Shown: positions 24,513-33,827 of the stretch, in pieces
Numbering within the stretch: the stretch's first letter is position 1
Layout of the letters: each line of letters begins with the position of its first letter
DNA from: Deltaproteobacteria bacterium
Lineage (GTDB): Bacteria; JAEEML01
Length of the DNA stretch: 34,513 bases
Direction: 5' to 3'
NCBI GenBank assembly: GCA_016283195.1
Contig: JAEEML010000009.1
Location: forward strand, 1 to 34,513
The notes under the pieces: model-generated
Told to the model about the DNA's origin: nothing
The model's input: the letters and a program-made list of their open reading frames with translations, nothing else
The model's database searches: none
Position numbers and translations under genes: made by a program

Positions 24513-25902
24513 TCTCTTTAACCCAGGCGGCTACCAGTTCTTTAAATTTTTGGCCGCGCACTTCAAAATTCGGAAATTGATCATAACTGCTACAAGCCGG
24601 CGAAAGTAAAATCTCATCACCAGGCGCCGCCGCTTTAATAGCGGCTTTAAGGGCCTCATCCATGGTGGTAACCACTTCTACCGGCACGGCATCTTGCAAA
24701 GCATCCGCGATGAGCCCGGCGGCGGCACCAAAGAGTACAGCTTTTTTCACCTTGCCGGGTGCCGCCGCCCTGGTGGCCAAATAGCCGCCGCCTTTATCTT
24801 TGCCGCCGGCGAGGAGAATTACCGGGCCTTTTAGGGCTTTTAGCGCCGTGGCCGTAGCCTGGTCGGATGTAGCTTTGGAATCATTATAAAATTTTAGGCC
24901 GGAGGCACCCTCTAGCGGCTCCAGGCGGTGTTCTATGCCTTTAAAAGTGGGGTAACTTGCCTTAATGGCGGCAGCCTCGGCGCCGGCGAGCAAAGCCGCA
25001 CTGATAGCGGCGGCGGCGTTTAAATGGTTGTGCGCGCCGACCAGTATGGGGTGTTTTAGGTCAAAAGCCACATCTTTTACCCCCGGAAGGCCGCTTATTG
25101 TGAGCTCGTCGCCTTTAACGAGAGCGCCGGGCACACAAAGATTAGAGGTGCCAAAATGGATCTTTTGCGGCGCGGTATCTTTGGCCAGAGCGAGCACATT
25201 TTCATCATCGGCGCCGATAATGGCCAAATCACCGGGCCCCATGAGTTCCAAAAGGCGCCTTTTGGCCGCTCCGTACTCGGCCATGGAGGGGTAGCGATCC
25301 AGATGATTGGGCGTCAAATTTAGCCAAAGAGCAATATGCGGGTGAAAATGGCGCGTTGTCTCCAGCTGAAAACTGGAGCACTCAATCACTGCCTGCTCAT
25401 ATTTTTCGCCGCTCATAAGAGCCCGCGAAAGCGGTGTGCCGATATTACCGCCGACAAAAGTCTTAAAACCGGCGCCGCTTAAAAGATGACCGATGAGCGA
25501 AGTTGTGGTGGTTTTGCCGTTGGAGCCGGTGATGGCAATAATATTGCCCTTAAAAAAGTTACTGGCCCACTCGAGTTCGCCCACTACCGGCACTCCGGCC
25601 GCTTTAGCGGCTTTGATGGGAGCTATATCTTCGGGAATACCCGGCGAGAGGATAACTAAATCAGCGCCGGTAAAGTATTTTTCATCATGTCCGCCCAGGT
25701 TGTAAGTAATGCCGCACTTAGCCTCAAGCTCATGTAAGTCCAGCTTTTCGTAGGGGGTGCGATCGCTCACTGTCACATCCATTTTTAAGCTATGACAAAA
25801 GAGCGCGGCGGCAATACCGCTCTTCCCAAGGCCGCAAACGGTTACTTTTTTACAAATCGGCGCCGCCAGTATAGCAGCTATTTTTTCTTCAATATTAGCC
25901 AT
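24505..25902 (-). CDS. murD: UDP-MurNAc-L-alanine--D-glutamate ligase MurD
   Basis: Adds D-glutamate to UDP-MurNAc-L-Ala. The 465-residue protein has VCGLGKSGIAAA near the N-terminus, SPGIP, the ATP loop GSNGKTTTT at 126-134, LNLTPNHLDRY and the C-terminal motifs YNDSKATSDQAT and LLAGGKDKGG. The frame is open further upstream into mraY, but the ATG at 25902 shares a base with the mraY stop (TAATG), a typical coupled start, and gives a normal N-terminus. Confidence 0.97.
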   Translation of the reverse strand: MANIEEKIAAILAAPICKKVTVCGLGKSGIAAALFCHSLKMDVTVSDRTPYEKLDLHELEAKCGITYNLGGHDEKYFTGADLVILSPGIPEDIAPIKAAKAAGVPVVGELEWASNFFKGNIIAITGSNGKTTTTSLIGHLLSGAGFKTFVGGNIGTPLSRALMSGEKYEQAVIECSSFQLETTRHFHPHIALWLNLTPNHLDRYPSMAEYGAAKRRLLELMGPGDLAIIGADDENVLALAKDTAPQKIHFGTSNLCVPGALVKGDELTISGLPGVKDVAFDLKHPILVGAHNHLNAAAAISAALLAGAEAAAIKASYPTFKGIEHRLEPLEGASGLKFYNDSKATSDQATATALKALKGPVILLAGGKDKGGGYLATRAAAPGKVKKAVLFGAAAGLIADALQDAVPVEVVTTMDEALKAAIKAAAPGDEILLSPACSSYDQFPNFEVRGQKFKELVAAWVKENG

Positions 25903-27032
25903 TAACGCACCTTTAGTGAAGCCACGGCCAGCATAGCCAGCATGATGGAAATAAGCCAAAAGCGCACAATAATCTTGGGCTCGGCCCAGCCTTTTAATTC
26001 AAAATGGTGATGCACCGGAGCCATTTTAAAAATGCGCTTGCCGGTGAGCTTGAAACTGGCCACCTGCGTGATAACCGAAAGAGCTTCCATCACAAAAATG
26101 CCATGGATAATCACCGACAAAAATTCATTTTTGGTGAATACAGCCACCGCCCCGAGAGCGCCGCCCAAAGCGAGGCTGCCCACATCGCCCATAAAAACAG
26201 TAGCCGGATAGGTGTTGTACCACAAAAAGCCGAGGCCCGATCCGGCCATGGCGGCACAAAATATGGCCAGCTCCGAAGTGCCCACCATGTGGGGAATTTT
26301 TAAATAATAAGCAATATTAAAATCGGCCAGGACACTGCCGGCAGCATAAGAAAGAATAAGGAAAGTGAGTGCGCTGACAATAGTTGGCCCAATGGCCAGA
26401 CCATCGAGACCATCGGTTAAATTGAGAGCATTGGAAGTAGCGATAATCACTAAAAAAGCAAAAGGTACATAGCCCCACCAGGTGATATCGGGATGAAAAG
26501 TCTTCACCGCAATAAAAGGAAAGGAGATGCGGCTATCAATGGGCAGCGTTTGCAAAAAAGGAATAAGCCCCTGAGACTGGGCCCAAACTAAAAGAGCAAC
26601 AAGGCTAAGCACTATTAATTCAAAGATAATTTTAAAGCGCCCTGGTAAGCCTTTGGAATTTTTATAACGCACCTTGCGGTAATCATCGATAAAGCCTATG
26701 GCCCCAAAGCCCAGCGTAATGAGCATAACGGCAATAACAAAACCGTTGGAAAGATCGGCCCAGAGCAAAGTAGAAAGGAGTAGCGAAAAAAGCATAAAGA
26801 GCCCGCCCATGGTAGGTGTGCCGCTTTTGCTTTTATGGCGCTCCGGGGTATCTTCGCGCACATTGCTGACGCCATATTGTAATTTTTTTAAATAATTAAT
26901 AAATTTTGGGAAGAACAAAAACATTATCAAAAGAGAGGTAATAGCTGCGCCGATAATACGAAAAGAGGGATAACGAAAAACATTAAAAGCACTGATATGA
27001 GCGGCCAGGGGCCATAGTAAATGATACAGCAT
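25902..27032 (-). CDS. mraY: Phospho-MurNAc-pentapeptide transferase MraY
   Basis: The integral membrane enzyme that transfers phospho-MurNAc-pentapeptide from UDP to undecaprenyl phosphate, making lipid I. The 376-residue protein has about ten membrane helices and the motifs SGTPTMGGL, the acidic FIDDYRK, NLTDGLDGLA, FMGDVGSLALGG and the basic HHHFELKGWAEPKIIVRFW. All catalytic Asp and His residues are in place. It starts 14 bases after the murE-murF stop. Confidence 0.98.
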   Translation of the reverse strand: MLYHLLWPLAAHISAFNVFRYPSFRIIGAAITSLLIMFLFFPKFINYLKKLQYGVSNVREDTPERHKSKSGTPTMGGLFMLFSLLLSTLLWADLSNGFVIAVMLITLGFGAIGFIDDYRKVRYKNSKGLPGRFKIIFELIVLSLVALLVWAQSQGLIPFLQTLPIDSRISFPFIAVKTFHPDITWWGYVPFAFLVIIATSNALNLTDGLDGLAIGPTIVSALTFLILSYAAGSVLADFNIAYYLKIPHMVGTSELAIFCAAMAGSGLGFLWYNTYPATVFMGDVGSLALGGALGAVAVFTKNEFLSVIIHGIFVMEALSVITQVASFKLTGKRIFKMAPVHHHFELKGWAEPKIIVRFWLISIMLAMLAVASLKVR

Positions 27033-27046
27033 CTTATATTACCTCA

Positions 27047-29935
27047 TCAGCCATTTTGCGCCATAAGCGCTGCTATAACCTTTTCCATTTGCGCCGAGCG
27101 CGAACCTTTAACCAAAAGAAAACTACCGGCAGGCACCAGCTCTTTAATTTTTTGAGCTGCCTCTTCGTGGCTCGCCGCCCGCACGATTTTCAAGCGACTC
27201 CCCGCCTTCTCTTCAGCTCCGTCGGCAATAAAAAAGCTCTTTTCGCCAACAACAAAAAGATAAGCAAAATCACGGGCAGCAATCCAGTGCCCAAGATCTT
27301 TATGGAGCGCCTTAGAAGAAGTACCGAGCTCGCCCATGTGGCCGAGAATAAGCGCCGTCTTAGCCCCTTTAGCCATGGAGAGCAGCGTAGCCGCCGAAGC
27401 CTTGATGGAAGCCGGGTTGGCATTATAAGTGTCGTCAACCACAGTGTAACCGGCTACCTCCTTAACCGCAAGACGCCCGCCCGGGAGGCTCATGGCGGCG
27501 AGGCCGGCAGCCGCTTTTTGCCCCGGAATATTTAAGGCATAAGCGGCGGCTAAAGCAGCGGTGCAATTTATAAGATTGTGGCTGCCGGGGATGGGCAGCG
27601 TAACGGTTATTTCGTCTTTTCCGTAGCGATAACGGCCAGTTACCGAATAGCCATCATCAGCTGTCATTTTGAGGAGGGCCACTGCGGCCTCTTGGTTATC
27701 AGTAGCGGCGTAAAACACTTTTTTAGTAGCCGCGCTGCGCTGGGCTTCCTCGGGGATAAAGGGCTCGCTGATATTTATAAGCAGCGTGCCGCTCTTTTTC
27801 AGATGGGCGAAAATAGCGCCCTTTTCATGGGCAATGCCTTCCAAAGAGCCGAGGCCCTCAAGATGCACCGGGCGGATATTGGTAATGAGAGCCAAATCGG
27901 GCTCGGCAATAGCCGCCAGGCGGGCAATTTCGCCGTGACCGGAAGTGCCCATTTCAATAACCGCCACTTTGGCGCCGTGCGGCAAGGCCAAAAGTGAGAG
28001 CGGTACGCCGATGTGGTTATTAAGATTGCCCTGAGTTTTATAAGGTGTGCCTAGAGCGGCCGCCAGCATCTCTTTAGTAGTGGTTTTGCCCACCGATCCG
28101 GTGAGGCCAACTATAGTGAACTCGTGCTTATTTCTGTACCAGTGGGCAAGTTCCCCAAGGGCCGTTAAAGTATCGGGCACCGCAATGAGCGGCAGTCCCT
28201 TAGGCAGCTCGGATAATGCGCTCTCGTTCACCATAGCGGCGGCAAACCCGCCGGAGAGCGCTTTTTCCACAAAGGCATGGCCATCGAAATTATCGCCCTT
28301 TAGAGCCACAAAAAGCGCTCCGGCGCCGGCTTTACGCGAATCTGTGGCTACACCGCTCACCTCTTTGGGCAAAGTGCCAAAAACTTTGGCTCCTGTTAAA
28401 GCCGGTAGAGCTTCGGCCAAATTGATAGCTTTTGAGCCAAAGGTGGCCAAAATGGCTTCCCGCGCCACTTCCTGGTCGCTAAAGTGGTGCTTTTCGTGGC
28501 CGATGATTTGGTAATCCTCATGCCCTTTGCCGGCTATCAGCACCAAATCAGCGGGCGTGGCCACTTTTATGGCCAGGCGAATAGCTTTGGCGCGGTCGCT
28601 TTCCACTATGTAGCCGTCTTCGCGGCCGGAGCTCTTAGGTTTGCCGCCGGCGAGCACCCCGGGCATGATCATATCAATGATCTTTTGCGGATCTTCGGTG
28701 CGCGGATTATCAGAGGTCACCACGGCCAAATCGGCTTTTTCGGCCACTTCGCGGCCCATAATGGGCCTCTTGGTATTGTCGCGATCGCCGCCGCAGCCAA
28801 AGACGCAAATAAGGCGCCTCGGATTAAGGCTTTTCACACAAGCCAGAGCTCTGGCCAGAGCATCGGGAGTATGAGCATAATCAACCAAAACCGTAGGCTG
28901 CTTTAAGCCTTCTAATCTAACTTGCTCCAGGCGCCCGGGCACCAAAGAAAGAGCGTTTATGCCCCGGCTAATCTCAGCCGGAGTAAAACCGGCTTCATAA
29001 GCTAAAGCACTGGCCATTAAAATATTATCGAGATTAAATTGGCCCATCAGCGGCGAATCTATCTCAATTTTTTCATTATTTATAAAAACAGGCCCTTTAA
29101 TGCCCCTAATGGAGAGCTCCATAGCGCCGGCATGAACAGCAGCTCTCTTATCGAGAGCGCTAACAGTCAAAAGGCCCTCTTTTAATTCTTCTGCCAGGCG
29201 GCGGCCGTGGGCATCATCAATATTTACGGCGGCGTTTTTGGGAGCCAGCTCGGTAAAAAGGCGCTTTTTGGCCTTAAAATAGCTTTCCAAATCGTGGTGA
29301 TAATCGAGATGATCCTGAGTTAAATTGGAAAAGCCGGCAGCCGTAAAAGTAATGCCGTCAACGCGGTATTGATCGAGAGCATGTGAAGATACTTCCATAA
29401 AGAGGTACTCCACTCCAGCTAAAGTCATCTCAGCCAAAAGATTTTGCAAATAGTCAGCCGGCGGCGTGGTGTGGCTGGAGGGCAAATTTTCACCATTTAT
29501 GCGATAAGAAACAGTGCCGATAACACCCACTTTTTTGCCGGCCGTTCTGGCAATACTTTCGAGCAAATAGGTTGTGGTGGTTTTGCCGTTGGTGCCGGTG
29601 ATACCAACTACTTTCATTTTCCGCGCCGGCTGGCCGTTAAAAGCGGCAGCTGCCAAAGCAAAAGCCCGGCGGATATTCTTTACTTTTATGAGCGGCCCGG
29701 TCGATCCTTTGTAAGCGGAATCGCTACTTATAACCGCCGCAGCGGCCCCGGCCTGAAAAGCCTTTTCGATAAAAGCTTCGCCGTTTATCGCTGTACCAGG
29801 CAGTGCAAAAAAGAGAGAGCCGGGCACTACCTGGCGGGAATCGCCGGTAACCAGAGTAATAGCCTTGCTATCAGGCAAAATGCTAGTAAGTTCATCTTTA
29901 TCAATAAGATCTTTTAATTTCATAGTGCTTGCCAT
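27047..29935 (-). CDS. murE-murF: Bifunctional MurE-MurF ligase fusion
   Basis: One 962-residue open frame carrying two complete Mur ligases. Residues 1 to about 500 are MurE: ATP loop GTNGKTTTT (114-122), SSHALDQYRVDG, the YFKAKKRLF stretch with the carbamylated lysine, and DNPR at 409-412, which marks meso-diaminopimelate as substrate. Residues about 503-962 are MurF: ATDSRKAGAGALFVAL, ATP loop GSVGKTTTK (613-621), VIEMGTSGHGEI, and DDTYNANPASIKA. The linker is only a few residues, with no stop or frameshift in between. The product adds m-DAP and then D-Ala-D-Ala, giving the full pentapeptide. MurE-MurF fusions are known in scattered bacteria. The ATG at 29935 is used; Met5 is an alternative. 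It follows ftsI by eight bases and precedes mraY. Confidence 0.96.
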   Translation of the reverse strand: MASTMKLKDLIDKDELTSILPDSKAITLVTGDSRQVVPGSLFFALPGTAINGEAFIEKAFQAGAAAAVISSDSAYKGSTGPLIKVKNIRRAFALAAAAFNGQPARKMKVVGITGTNGKTTTTYLLESIARTAGKKVGVIGTVSYRINGENLPSSHTTPPADYLQNLLAEMTLAGVEYLFMEVSSHALDQYRVDGITFTAAGFSNLTQDHLDYHHDLESYFKAKKRLFTELAPKNAAVNIDDAHGRRLAEELKEGLLTVSALDKRAAVHAGAMELSIRGIKGPVFINNEKIEIDSPLMGQFNLDNILMASALAYEAGFTPAEISRGINALSLVPGRLEQVRLEGLKQPTVLVDYAHTPDALARALACVKSLNPRRLICVFGCGGDRDNTKRPIMGREVAEKADLAVVTSDNPRTEDPQKIIDMIMPGVLAGGKPKSSGREDGYIVESDRAKAIRLAIKVATPADLVLIAGKGHEDYQIIGHEKHHFSDQEVAREAILATFGSKAINLAEALPALTGAKVFGTLPKEVSGVATDSRKAGAGALFVALKGDNFDGHAFVEKALSGGFAAAMVNESALSELPKGLPLIAVPDTLTALGELAHWYRNKHEFTIVGLTGSVGKTTTKEMLAAALGTPYKTQGNLNNHIGVPLSLLALPHGAKVAVIEMGTSGHGEIARLAAIAEPDLALITNIRPVHLEGLGSLEGIAHEKGAIFAHLKKSGTLLINISEPFIPEEAQRSAATKKVFYAATDNQEAAVALLKMTADDGYSVTGRYRYGKDEITVTLPIPGSHNLINCTAALAAAYALNIPGQKAAAGLAAMSLPGGRLAVKEVAGYTVVDDTYNANPASIKASAATLLSMAKGAKTALILGHMGELGTSSKALHKDLGHWIAARDFAYLFVVGEKSFFIADGAEEKAGSRLKIVRAASHEEAAQKIKELVPAGSFLLVKGSRSAQMEKVIAALMAQNG

Positions 29936-29943
29936 TTTATTTT

Positions 29944-31941
29944 TTAATTCCTGTTATTATCCGGCGCCGGTTCGCAATAAAGCACCACATTTTTTATACC
30001 TGCCAGCGGCGTACCCGCTGCCGGTTCCTGCTTTACCACCAGGCCGCTGCCGTTTATCTGCACCGTCGTCTTGGGCGGCAAAATTTTACTTAAGGAAACT
30101 AAAGCGGTATGCGCCGATTGTTTATTTAGAGAGGGCAATTGCCCTTTTTGCACCGGGACTTCCGGCTCTTCCTCAATTTCCAGCTGAATAGGCGCATCGC
30201 GCTCGGAGAGAGAGCGGCTCAATTTAGCAATGGCTCTTTTCATGCTCATATTGCGGGTAGCCGGCACCAAAAGAGCTTTTAGAGAAGCTTCGGCCACTTC
30301 TTTAAAGACAGGTGCCGAAACAGTGCCGCCCTGGTGCTCCCCCTGAGGCTCGTCAATATTGACAATTATGGCCACTTGCGGGTTTTCTATCGGGGCAAAG
30401 CCGGCAAAAAGCGCCATATAAAGCTCTTGCGAATAACCGCCGGCCGGATCGGATTTTTGCGCCGTACCGGTTTTGCCGGCCGAGCTGTATTCGGCTAGCG
30501 CTGCCCGCCGCCCGGTACCGCGCTGCACCACTTCGCCGAGCATTTTTTGCAATTTCTTAGCATTTGCCTTGGAGATAACCTGGCGTCCCTCAGCTACTTT
30601 TTCCCCTTTGATAATTTTTGGAGGATTATAATAACCGTCGTTAGCAATAGCGGCATAGGCCATCGCCAGTTGTAAAGTGGTCACAGCCACGCCCTGACCG
30701 AAACTGATATTGGCAAATTGGATATCGGCCCATTTATCCGGCCGCGACAAAATACCGCCTATTTCACCTTGCAAATTAATGCCGGTTTTAGCTCCAAAGC
30801 CTAATTTTTTGAGTATTTTGTAAAACTCATCGCGCCCTACGGTCATGGCCATAGTGGCCGCGCCAACATTGCTGGAATAAACCAGCACATCGGTGGCAGT
30901 CATGTTTTTATGCGGGTGCAAATCCTTTACCCAATAATGATTAACCCGCATGGGCGTTGGATCGGAGAGCATCACCCTGTCCGGATCGAGATGGGGATCT
31001 TTTTCCAAAAAAGCCGCCGCCGAAAATGTTTTAAAAACAGAGCCGGGCTCAAAAACATCGGTAATAGCCTTGTTACGCCGAGCTGCAGTCGGCACATCGC
31101 CCGGATTATTGGGATCATAGCTGGGCGCATTGGCCATAGCCAGAATTTCGCCGCTTTTTACATCCACCACCACCACGCTGCCACCCAAGGCGCCGGAACT
31201 ATCAACCGCTTTATTCAGAGCTTCTTCGGCCGCATGCTGAATAGTGGCGTCTATAGTGAGAGTAAGGGGCTCGCCGTCCAGCTTGCTATCAATGTCATCC
31301 TGAGCACTGCGCACCAGGCGACCTTTGCCATCGCGCATAACTTCGAGAGTTTTTTTCTTGGCCGTAAGTTTACTGTTAAAGCGCTTTTCCACCCCTTCAA
31401 GGCCGTTATTATCAATATCCACAAAGCCTAAAATATGGCTGGCCATCTTCTTTTTAGGATAAAAACGCTTGCCTTCCTTAATAGTGCCAATGCCGCGTAT
31501 TTTTAGATTTTGCACCCGCCGCGCCGTATCTTCATCAACATGACGCTTAATCCAAACAAAGCCTAAATCTTTGGCTAACTTATTGAAAATATAACGATTA
31601 TCCATATCAAGAACATTAGCCAGCTGCTTAGCTGCTTCGCGGGGTTTACCGATAGAAGAAGGGTCGGCATAAACAGAATCAACCTGCGTAGAAATAGCTA
31701 AAAGCGTATTGTTGCGGTCATAAATACGCCCGCGGGCGCCGTTTAATTCCATTTGGCGTTTTTGCTGCTGGGCGGCCATTTGGCGCAAAGAACTGCTCTC
31801 AAAAATTTGGATGCGGGTTAAGCGCACGGTGACAATAATAAAAGCGAGAGCCAGGAGAAGAGCCATGAGCAGAACACGGCGCAAAAAGAGCAGCGTTTTA
31901 GCGCTATCTTCGCCAATTGTTATGCTATCAGGCCGTTTCAT
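29944..31941 (-). CDS. ftsI: Septal transpeptidase FtsI (class B PBP) with C-terminal PASTA domain
   Basis: The D,D-transpeptidase that cross-links septal peptidoglycan. The 665-residue protein has a short cytoplasmic tail, one membrane helix (about 18-40), the PBP dimerisation domain (GARGRIYDRNN at 68-78), and the transpeptidase domain with SVFK (catalytic Ser301, Lys304), SSN (356-358) and KTG (490-492). A single PASTA domain occupies about 602-657 (LPSLNKQSAHTALVSL and VVKQEPAAGTPL). PASTA is usual in Gram-positive PBP2x and SpoVD but also occurs in FtsI of some deltaproteobacteria and other phyla. It overlaps ftsL by four bases (ATGA). Confidence 0.96.
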   Translation of the reverse strand: MKRPDSITIGEDSAKTLLFLRRVLLMALLLALAFIIVTVRLTRIQIFESSSLRQMAAQQQKRQMELNGARGRIYDRNNTLLAISTQVDSVYADPSSIGKPREAAKQLANVLDMDNRYIFNKLAKDLGFVWIKRHVDEDTARRVQNLKIRGIGTIKEGKRFYPKKKMASHILGFVDIDNNGLEGVEKRFNSKLTAKKKTLEVMRDGKGRLVRSAQDDIDSKLDGEPLTLTIDATIQHAAEEALNKAVDSSGALGGSVVVVDVKSGEILAMANAPSYDPNNPGDVPTAARRNKAITDVFEPGSVFKTFSAAAFLEKDPHLDPDRVMLSDPTPMRVNHYWVKDLHPHKNMTATDVLVYSSNVGAATMAMTVGRDEFYKILKKLGFGAKTGINLQGEIGGILSRPDKWADIQFANISFGQGVAVTTLQLAMAYAAIANDGYYNPPKIIKGEKVAEGRQVISKANAKKLQKMLGEVVQRGTGRRAALAEYSSAGKTGTAQKSDPAGGYSQELYMALFAGFAPIENPQVAIIVNIDEPQGEHQGGTVSAPVFKEVAEASLKALLVPATRNMSMKRAIAKLSRSLSERDAPIQLEIEEEPEVPVQKGQLPSLNKQSAHTALVSLSKILPPKTTVQINGSGLVVKQEPAAGTPLAGIKNVVLYCEPAPDNNRN

Positions 31942-32309
31942 GGTTCAAGCTCCGGCAGAACATCTGGTGCTGCGGTTTTAGTTTTTTGCCCCTCTTTAGC
32001 CATTTTACCGTCACTTTTGATAATCTGATCGGCCCGGGGCGGCTCCATGTGATGGATACGTAAGGCGGCGGTTTTAAGGCGATCCGGGTCCCTATATTCT
32101 TCTATTTCCCGCTCCAAACCGGTGCGGGTAAGCAAAAGTTCATGGCGCTCTTTGAGTAAATCACTGGCCTCATATTCCAAAGACATTATGCGATAATGCA
32201 CCCAAACCCGAGCCACCAGGACCGAGCCGATAATGGCAAAGAAAAAGAGCGGCACCAAAAGCTCAGCTAAAACATACCAGCGACTTTTGGCAGGAGAAAG
32301 CGAGCTCAT
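31938..32309 (-). CDS. ftsL: Cell division protein FtsL
   Basis: A small bitopic protein that joins FtsB and FtsQ to activate FtsWI. The 123-residue protein has a short N-terminal tail, one membrane helix (about 14-36), a leucine-zipper-like coiled coil (about 40-72, LLKERHELLLTRTGLEREI) and the common EEYRDPDRLKTAAL segment. A charged, Lys/Glu/Pro-rich tail of about 30 residues follows. Sequence identity in this family is always low; the call rests on shape and on the four-base overlaps with rsmH and ftsI. Confidence 0.9.
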   Translation of the reverse strand: MSSLSPAKSRWYVLAELLVPLFFFAIIGSVLVARVWVHYRIMSLEYEASDLLKERHELLLTRTGLEREIEEYRDPDRLKTAALRIHHMEPPRADQIIKSDGKMAKEGQKTKTAAPDVLPELEP

Positions 32310-33256
32310 GGCACCTCCCTCAGCATTTCTACCGCTCTTAGCGTCGCCGAACGGGCCCGATGGTTATTAAGAAGCTCTTCCTCGCCGGGCAAAATGCCTT
32401 TTTTGGTTAAAAGACGGGCCATAGGCTTACCGCCGCAGGTACAAACCGGCTGTTTTGGCGGGCAGGTACAATTCACTGTTAATCTTCTAAGTCCTTGCTT
32501 TACATGACGATCTTCCAGTGAATGAAAGCTGATAACCGCCAGGCGCCCACCTATTTTTAAACAGCTTGGGGCCTTAGCCAATAGAGTATCAATGGCCTCC
32601 AGTTCACCATTTACCGCCATTCTAAGGGCCAAAAAAATGCGCTTTGTCGGATCTTTTTTTCCTGGGTGCGGCATAGATATTTTTTGTATAAGTTCAGCCA
32701 GTTCGCCGGTTGTAAGCTCCGGACGCTCGCCAGCCAGTTTTTTCATTTCTCTGGCTAAAAGCCGGGCCTCGCGCGGCTTTTCATCAACAGCCATAAAAAG
32801 CGTGGCCAATTGATATTCATCAATGGTGCGCAATAAATCGGCCGCGCTCATAGCGGCATCCGGCCCCATGCGCATATCCAAAAAACCGTTATTTTTGGCT
32901 GAAAAGCCCCGCTCTTCGGCCAAGAGCTGGTGAGTAGAAACACCGAGATCGGCTAAAATTCCATCCACTTTAAGGATATTCATAGCCGCTAAATGCTCTT
33001 TTAGAGAGCTGAAATTATCATTCACCAAAGTGAGGCGTCCGGCGGAATTATTTAATAAATCCTGGCCATGCGCTATGGCCTCCGGATCGCGATCAAAAGC
33101 GATAAGCCGCCCATCAGGGCCAAGTTTTTCCAGTATCGCCGCGCTATGACCGCCGCCGCCGAAAGTGGCATCGACATATATACCACTGGGCTTTATGGCC
33201 AATATGTCCACTGCTTCCCGCAGCAACACAGAGGTATGGGCGGTATATTCTTCCAT
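32306..33256 (-). CDS. rsmH: 16S rRNA m4C1402 methyltransferase RsmH (MraW)
   Basis: Methylates N4 of C1402 in the ribosomal P site using S-adenosylmethionine. The 316-residue protein has HTSVLLREAVD near the N-terminus, the SAM motif DATFGGGGHS (28-37), ADLGVSTHQL, GFSAKNNGFLDMRM and the C-terminal VISFHSLEDRHVK. A cluster of four Cys (about 274-285, CTCPPKQPVCTC) in the terminal part is seen in many RsmH proteins. It starts one base after mraZ ends and overlaps ftsL by four bases. Confidence 0.97.
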   Translation of the reverse strand: MEEYTAHTSVLLREAVDILAIKPSGIYVDATFGGGGHSAAILEKLGPDGRLIAFDRDPEAIAHGQDLLNNSAGRLTLVNDNFSSLKEHLAAMNILKVDGILADLGVSTHQLLAEERGFSAKNNGFLDMRMGPDAAMSAADLLRTIDEYQLATLFMAVDEKPREARLLAREMKKLAGERPELTTGELAELIQKISMPHPGKKDPTKRIFLALRMAVNGELEAIDTLLAKAPSCLKIGGRLAVISFHSLEDRHVKQGLRRLTVNCTCPPKQPVCTCGGKPMARLLTKKGILPGEEELLNNHRARSATLRAVEMLREVP

Positions 33257-33257
33257 C

Positions 33258-33701
33258 TTAGAGTCCCAGAGCTGTCAAATCATCCAAAAGTTCCAGCGCA
33301 TCACGCTGAGCAGTGCGCCACGACTCATAAGCAGCTTTATTCCAGAGCTCTAAATTATCGATCATCCCCACCCATAGAACTTCTTTTTCCAAAGAGGCAT
33401 GGGCGCGGTGCGTCATGGGGATAATAAGCCGCCCGTGGCTATCAAGGGAACACTCCATGGCTGGGGCCACAAAAAAGCGTTTTAAAAGAGTAATACGCTT
33501 ATCAAATTGCGGCTTTTCACTGATTTTGGTAAGCAGTTTTTGCCAAGTGGAGAGAGGATAAAGTTGCAAACAGGGATCGCTGTAATGAGTAGTAATAATA
33601 ACGCTCTCGGAGCCATCTTGCTGGCAGAGCTCACGCAGACGGGCCGGCAGGCTGATGCGCCCCTTTTCGTCTATTGTATGCTCATAAATACCACTAAACA
33701 T
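33258..33701 (-). CDS. mraZ: Transcriptional regulator MraZ
   Basis: A ring-forming DNA-binding protein that controls the dcw operon, usually by binding repeats in its own promoter. The 147-residue protein has two AbrB/SpoVT-type swapped-hairpin domains with the DxxGR motifs at 11-15 (DEKGR) and 87-91 (DSHGR), the latter followed by LIIPM. GGGGAA precedes the ATG. It is the first gene of the operon, and matching boxes lie in the promoter just upstream at 33730-33766. Confidence 0.97.
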   Translation of the reverse strand: MFSGIYEHTIDEKGRISLPARLRELCQQDGSESVIITTHYSDPCLQLYPLSTWQKLLTKISEKPQFDKRITLLKRFFVAPAMECSLDSHGRLIIPMTHRAHASLEKEVLWVGMIDNLELWNKAAYESWRTAQRDALELLDDLTALGL

Positions 33702-33729
33702 GACTTCCCCGCCACCGGCCGTTTAGGAT

Positions 33730-33766
33730 CCACTTTGATCCACTTTTTGGGAATATATACCACTCA
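33730..33766 (-). promoter_or_regulatory. MraZ box direct repeats
   Basis: On the minus strand AAAGTGG occurs at 33740-33746 and 33730-33736, exactly 10 bp apart, and TGAGTGG at 33760-33766 lies in the same 10-bp phase; CGCTGG at 33770-33775 is a weaker fourth match, and the slot at 33750 is degenerate. This is the pattern of MraZ binding sites (boxes repeated about every helical turn: TGGGN in E. coli, AAAGTG-type in mycoplasmas). The sites overlap the promoter and the presumed start point, which fits autoregulation. Confidence 0.7.
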
Positions 33767-33779
33767 CAACCAGCGTCAA
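33752..33779 (-). promoter_or_regulatory. Predicted dcw operon promoter
   Basis: On the minus strand TTGACG (33774-33779) and TATATT (33752-33757) are 16 bases apart, about 50 bases before the mraZ ATG. Transcription would begin near 33745, inside the MraZ boxes. All dcw genes down to ftsZ follow with short gaps or overlaps, so this is probably the main promoter. Confidence 0.6.
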
Positions 33780-33827
33780 GGGCAAAATTAAGGAGCGCAG
33801 GGGAGAAAACGCTTCCGTTCTCATAAA

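Noticed and set aside
27056-29917. Several long plus-strand frames opposite murE-murF
   Set aside because: They are shadows of a long, clearly functional gene in a biased-codon region.
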